Source of the DNA: Streptomyces inusitatus
GTDB taxonomy: Bacteria; Actinomycetota; Actinomycetes; Streptomycetales; Streptomycetaceae
Length of the DNA stretch: 38,800 nucleotides
Reading direction: 5' to 3'
Assembly (NCBI RefSeq): GCF_014651115.1
Contig: NZ_BMWG01000008.1
Coordinates: 69,654-108,453 of the forward strand
The notes beneath the pieces were generated by a model. That model ran no database searches and had not been told where the DNA came from. It was given only the letters and a program-made list of their open reading frames with translations. Both the position numbers and the translations under genes were made by a program. Of the stretch, positions 36,976-38,800 are shown piece by piece. Within the stretch, counting starts at the first letter, position 1. The number at the start of each line of letters is the position of its first letter.

Positions 36976-36997
36976 TTTTGTACTGATCAATCCAAAA
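36976..36997. promoter_or_regulatory. TetR operator candidate at MFS promoter
   Basis: A 22-base pseudo-palindrome with TTTTG at one end, TGATCA at the centre and CAAAA at the other; 18 positions are symmetric. It lies 20 bases before the MFS start and just ahead of its ribosome site GGAAGGG (37004-37010). Confidence 0.6.
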
Positions 36998-37017
36998 CAT
37001 CTCGGAAGGGAACCCTC

Positions 37018-38271
37018 ATGTCCTTAGAAGGGCGGCACCACACGGCCGAGTCGGCGGGTCCGGCCGTGCCCCGTGCCGTATACGTCCTGGCCATTGGCAT
37101 CTTCGCCATGGTGACCAGCGAGTTCGTGGTGGCCGGTTTGATGCCTCAGATGGCCGACGGGCTCGGCGTGACCATTTCTCGGATCGGCTACCTGATCACC
37201 GCCTTCGCGATGGCCATGGCAGCGGGCGGGCCGTTTCTGACAGCGGCGGTGCTGAGGATCCCCCAAAAGGGCGCGTTGATGGTGTTGTTCGTCGTCTTCC
37301 TCGCAGGCAACGCACTGGCCGCCACCGCTTCCTCCTACGGCGTCATGATGGTGGCGCGCGTGATCACCGGCATCGCGTCGCAGGCGTTCTTCGGCGTCTC
37401 GATCTCGATCTGTGTGCGGCTGACCCGCCCGGAAGTACGCGGCCGGGCCATCGCGGCGGCCATGAACGGGCTGATGCTCGGCACTCTGCTGGGTCTGCCG
37501 CTGTCCACCATGATCGGGGAACGTCTGGGCTGGCGGGCCGCCTTCTGGGCCATCGCCGTTCTGACGGTGATCGCCGCACTGTGCACCGCGGTCGGAGTGC
37601 CGCGACTGGAGCGGACCGGCGAAGGGGGCGGCTTCCGGCGGGAGATGACGGTGTTCAGGAAGCCCGGGCTCTGGCTGGCGTTCATCACCAGCACCCTGAT
37701 CATCGGTGCGACGTTCTCCGTGTTCAGCTACTTCAACCCGATCCTGACCGAGGTCACCGGCTTCAGCGCCGACACGGTCCCCCTGCTGCTCATCGCCTAC
37801 GGCGCCGCCACCGTGGTCGGCAACAGCATCGTCGGACGGCTGGCCGACCGGCACACCCTCGGCGTCCTGCTCTGCGGCCTGATGCTCAACGCCGTCTTCC
37901 TCACCGGTTTCGCGCTGCTCGCCGACGTTCCCGCCGCGGCACTGATCTTCATGATGGGCATCGGCCTGGTGGGCGTCACCATGAACCCGGCGATGGCCAC
38001 CCGCGTCCAGCGCGCGGGCAACGCGGGGCCGTTGGTGAACTCCGTCCACTCGTCCTTCATCACCCTCGGCGTCATCATCGGTTCCTCGCTCGGCGGTCTG
38101 GCCATCGAAGCCCACGGACTGCGCGGTCCGCTGTGGCTCGGAGCCGCCCTGGCCGTGCTCGGCCTCGCCGGCCTCCTTCCCGATCTGATCCGCCGACGCG
38201 CCCCCGGCCCCGGTCCCGGCCCCGGCGACGCGCCGGCCGGCCTGCCCGCAGTCGGCGCGCGGCGGGAATGA
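37018..38271 (+). CDS. MFS efflux transporter (AraJ/DHA1-like)
   Basis: A 417-residue drug:H+ antiporter-like major facilitator with twelve helices. The first helix reads YVLAIGIFAMVTSEFVVAGL, the TSEF(V/I) start typical of the AraJ/YdhP/chloramphenicol-resistance group. The loop between helices 2 and 3 is PQKGAL, and helix 5 carries GLMLGTLLGLPLSTMIGERLGWRAAF (antiporter motif C-like region). The C-terminal tail is low-complexity PGPGPGPG. ATG 37018 has GGAAGGG seven bases upstream. It is paired with the TetR gene and probably induced by the compound it exports; the substrate is unknown. Confidence 0.85.
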   Translation: MSLEGRHHTAESAGPAVPRAVYVLAIGIFAMVTSEFVVAGLMPQMADGLGVTISRIGYLITAFAMAMAAGGPFLTAAVLRIPQKGALMVLFVVFLAGNALAATASSYGVMMVARVITGIASQAFFGVSISICVRLTRPEVRGRAIAAAMNGLMLGTLLGLPLSTMIGERLGWRAAFWAIAVLTVIAALCTAVGVPRLERTGEGGGFRREMTVFRKPGLWLAFITSTLIIGATFSVFSYFNPILTEVTGFSADTVPLLLIAYGAATVVGNSIVGRLADRHTLGVLLCGLMLNAVFLTGFALLADVPAAALIFMMGIGLVGVTMNPAMATRVQRAGNAGPLVNSVHSSFITLGVIIGSSLGGLAIEAHGLRGPLWLGAALAVLGLAGLLPDLIRRRAPGPGPGPGDAPAGLPAVGARRE

Positions 38272-38285
38272 GGTCCGCCCCCGGC

Positions 38286-38700
38286 TCAGGAGTCCGCCGC
38301 ACCCCGGATCAGCCGCCCCACGCGCTCGACGTCCGGGAGGGGGGAGGCGTGGCCGCTGCGCCCCGGGGCGGGTTCGGTCGCGGCGGTCGCCGGGGAGACG
38401 AGGCGGCGGAGGCCGGTGCGGAGGAGGGTGGTGTCGACGGTGGAGATGCCGCTGAGGGCGAGGACGGAGACGCCCTGGTCGAGGGCGGCCATGAGCTGGG
38501 CGACGTCCGCGACGGGGAGGTTCTCGCCGGGGGGCCGGGTCTCGGAGGCGACGCGGGCGTAGGCGTCGAGCATGACGTGGACGCGGGCGCGGAGGAGGGA
38601 GGTGAGGGTTTCGTCGCGGGCGGCGGTCGCGATGAACTCCAGCATCGCGAGGCCGAAGCCGCGCACCATCTCGGCGGCGTCATCGTCATCGTCGTCGCCG
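38286..38700 (-). CDS. Truncated TetR-like regulator, C-terminal part
   Basis: About 135 residues of the C-terminal portion of a helical protein: VRGFGLAMLEFIATAARDETLTSLL, then ARVASETRPPGENLPVADVAQLMAALDQG, then an Ala/Pro-rich end. This fits the ligand-binding half of a TetR regulator (LMAALDQG.. typical of C-terminal domains), but the DNA-binding half is missing because usable sequence stops near 38700. It is partial rather than demonstrably a pseudogene. It lies 14 bases from the convergent MFS stop. Confidence 0.5.
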
Positions 38701-38800
38701 GGGCGGGGGGGGGGGGGGCCCCCCCCCGCGGGCCGGGGGGGGGGGGCCCCCGGGGGGGGGGGGGGGGGCCCGGCCCCCCCCCGGGGGGGGTGGGGGGGGG
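38701..38800. other. G/C homopolymer contig end
   Basis: The last ~100 bases are almost only long G runs broken by C runs. This is not normal even for streptomycete DNA; it is best read as sequencing or assembly artefact and not annotated. Confidence 0.85.

Noticed and set aside
38701..38800. Homopolymer runs as a telomere-like or structured chromosome end
   Set aside because: Streptomyces telomeres are palindromic and not homopolymeric; long alternating G and C runs fit base-calling or assembly failure.

Overview
The window is chromosomal DNA from a streptomycete. The base composition is very GC-rich, many genes start with GTG, and codon third positions are almost always G or C. The order hemE - DUF3000 - response regulator - RNase D - thiolase - fadB-type gene - dxs - ROK regulator - sugar ABC transporter - aconitase - XRE/MurA matches, from memory, the Streptomyces coelicolor core segment around SCO6031 to SCO5998. 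No rRNA, tRNA, IS element or CRISPR array was recognised. The last ~100 bases are G/C homopolymer runs that look like a degraded contig end.

Layout. (1) 170-3369, plus strand: a three-gene cassette with a PaaK/CapK-like adenylate-forming enzyme, a WH-motif protein of unknown role and an MFS exporter. (2) 3440-11788, housekeeping: hemE (minus), then on the plus strand DUF3000, a NarL-type response regulator, RNase D, a fadA/fadB beta-oxidation pair with a 4-base overlap, and a small NYN/PIN-like protein. (3) 11845-20690, minus strand: an APC amino-acid permease, dxs, a ROK regulator with an Ala-Gly tail, and an ABC importer (binding lipoprotein plus two permeases, no ATPase) resembling NgcEFG for N-acetylglucosamine/chitobiose. 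Its promoter carries a DasR-like dre site. (4) 20691-30756: a 1-kb gap, a secreted mini-lectin built of three almost identical 40-residue QxW repeats, aconitase behind an iron-box-like site, a secreted beta-trefoil/EEP phosphodiesterase, a CrtI-like FAD oxidoreductase and an RCK-2TM-RCK membrane protein. (5) 31052-32581: a MurA paralogue fused to an XRE helix-turn-helix domain, with a palindrome at its promoter. (6) 32582-36330: an accessory island, visibly less GC-rich. It holds a large protein with a HEPN RNase motif, divergently transcribed from a SLATT/DUF4231 four-helix membrane protein. This is the best candidate for an undescribed (defence-type) system. (7) 36329-38271: a TetR regulator and its MFS efflux target, both preceded by the same 22-bp operator-like sequence. 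A truncated TetR-like C-terminus follows at the edge.

Links between genes. Sections 3 to 5 share a GlcNAc / cell-wall theme: GlcNAc import, a ROK sensor and a UDP-GlcNAc enolpyruvyl transferase. fadA/fadB and aconitase feed central metabolism, and dxs and hemE feed isoprenoids and haem. The flanking cassettes (1, 6, 7) and the secreted proteins look like strain-specific additions. All functional statements rest on motif reading and memory of the families; no database search was run.
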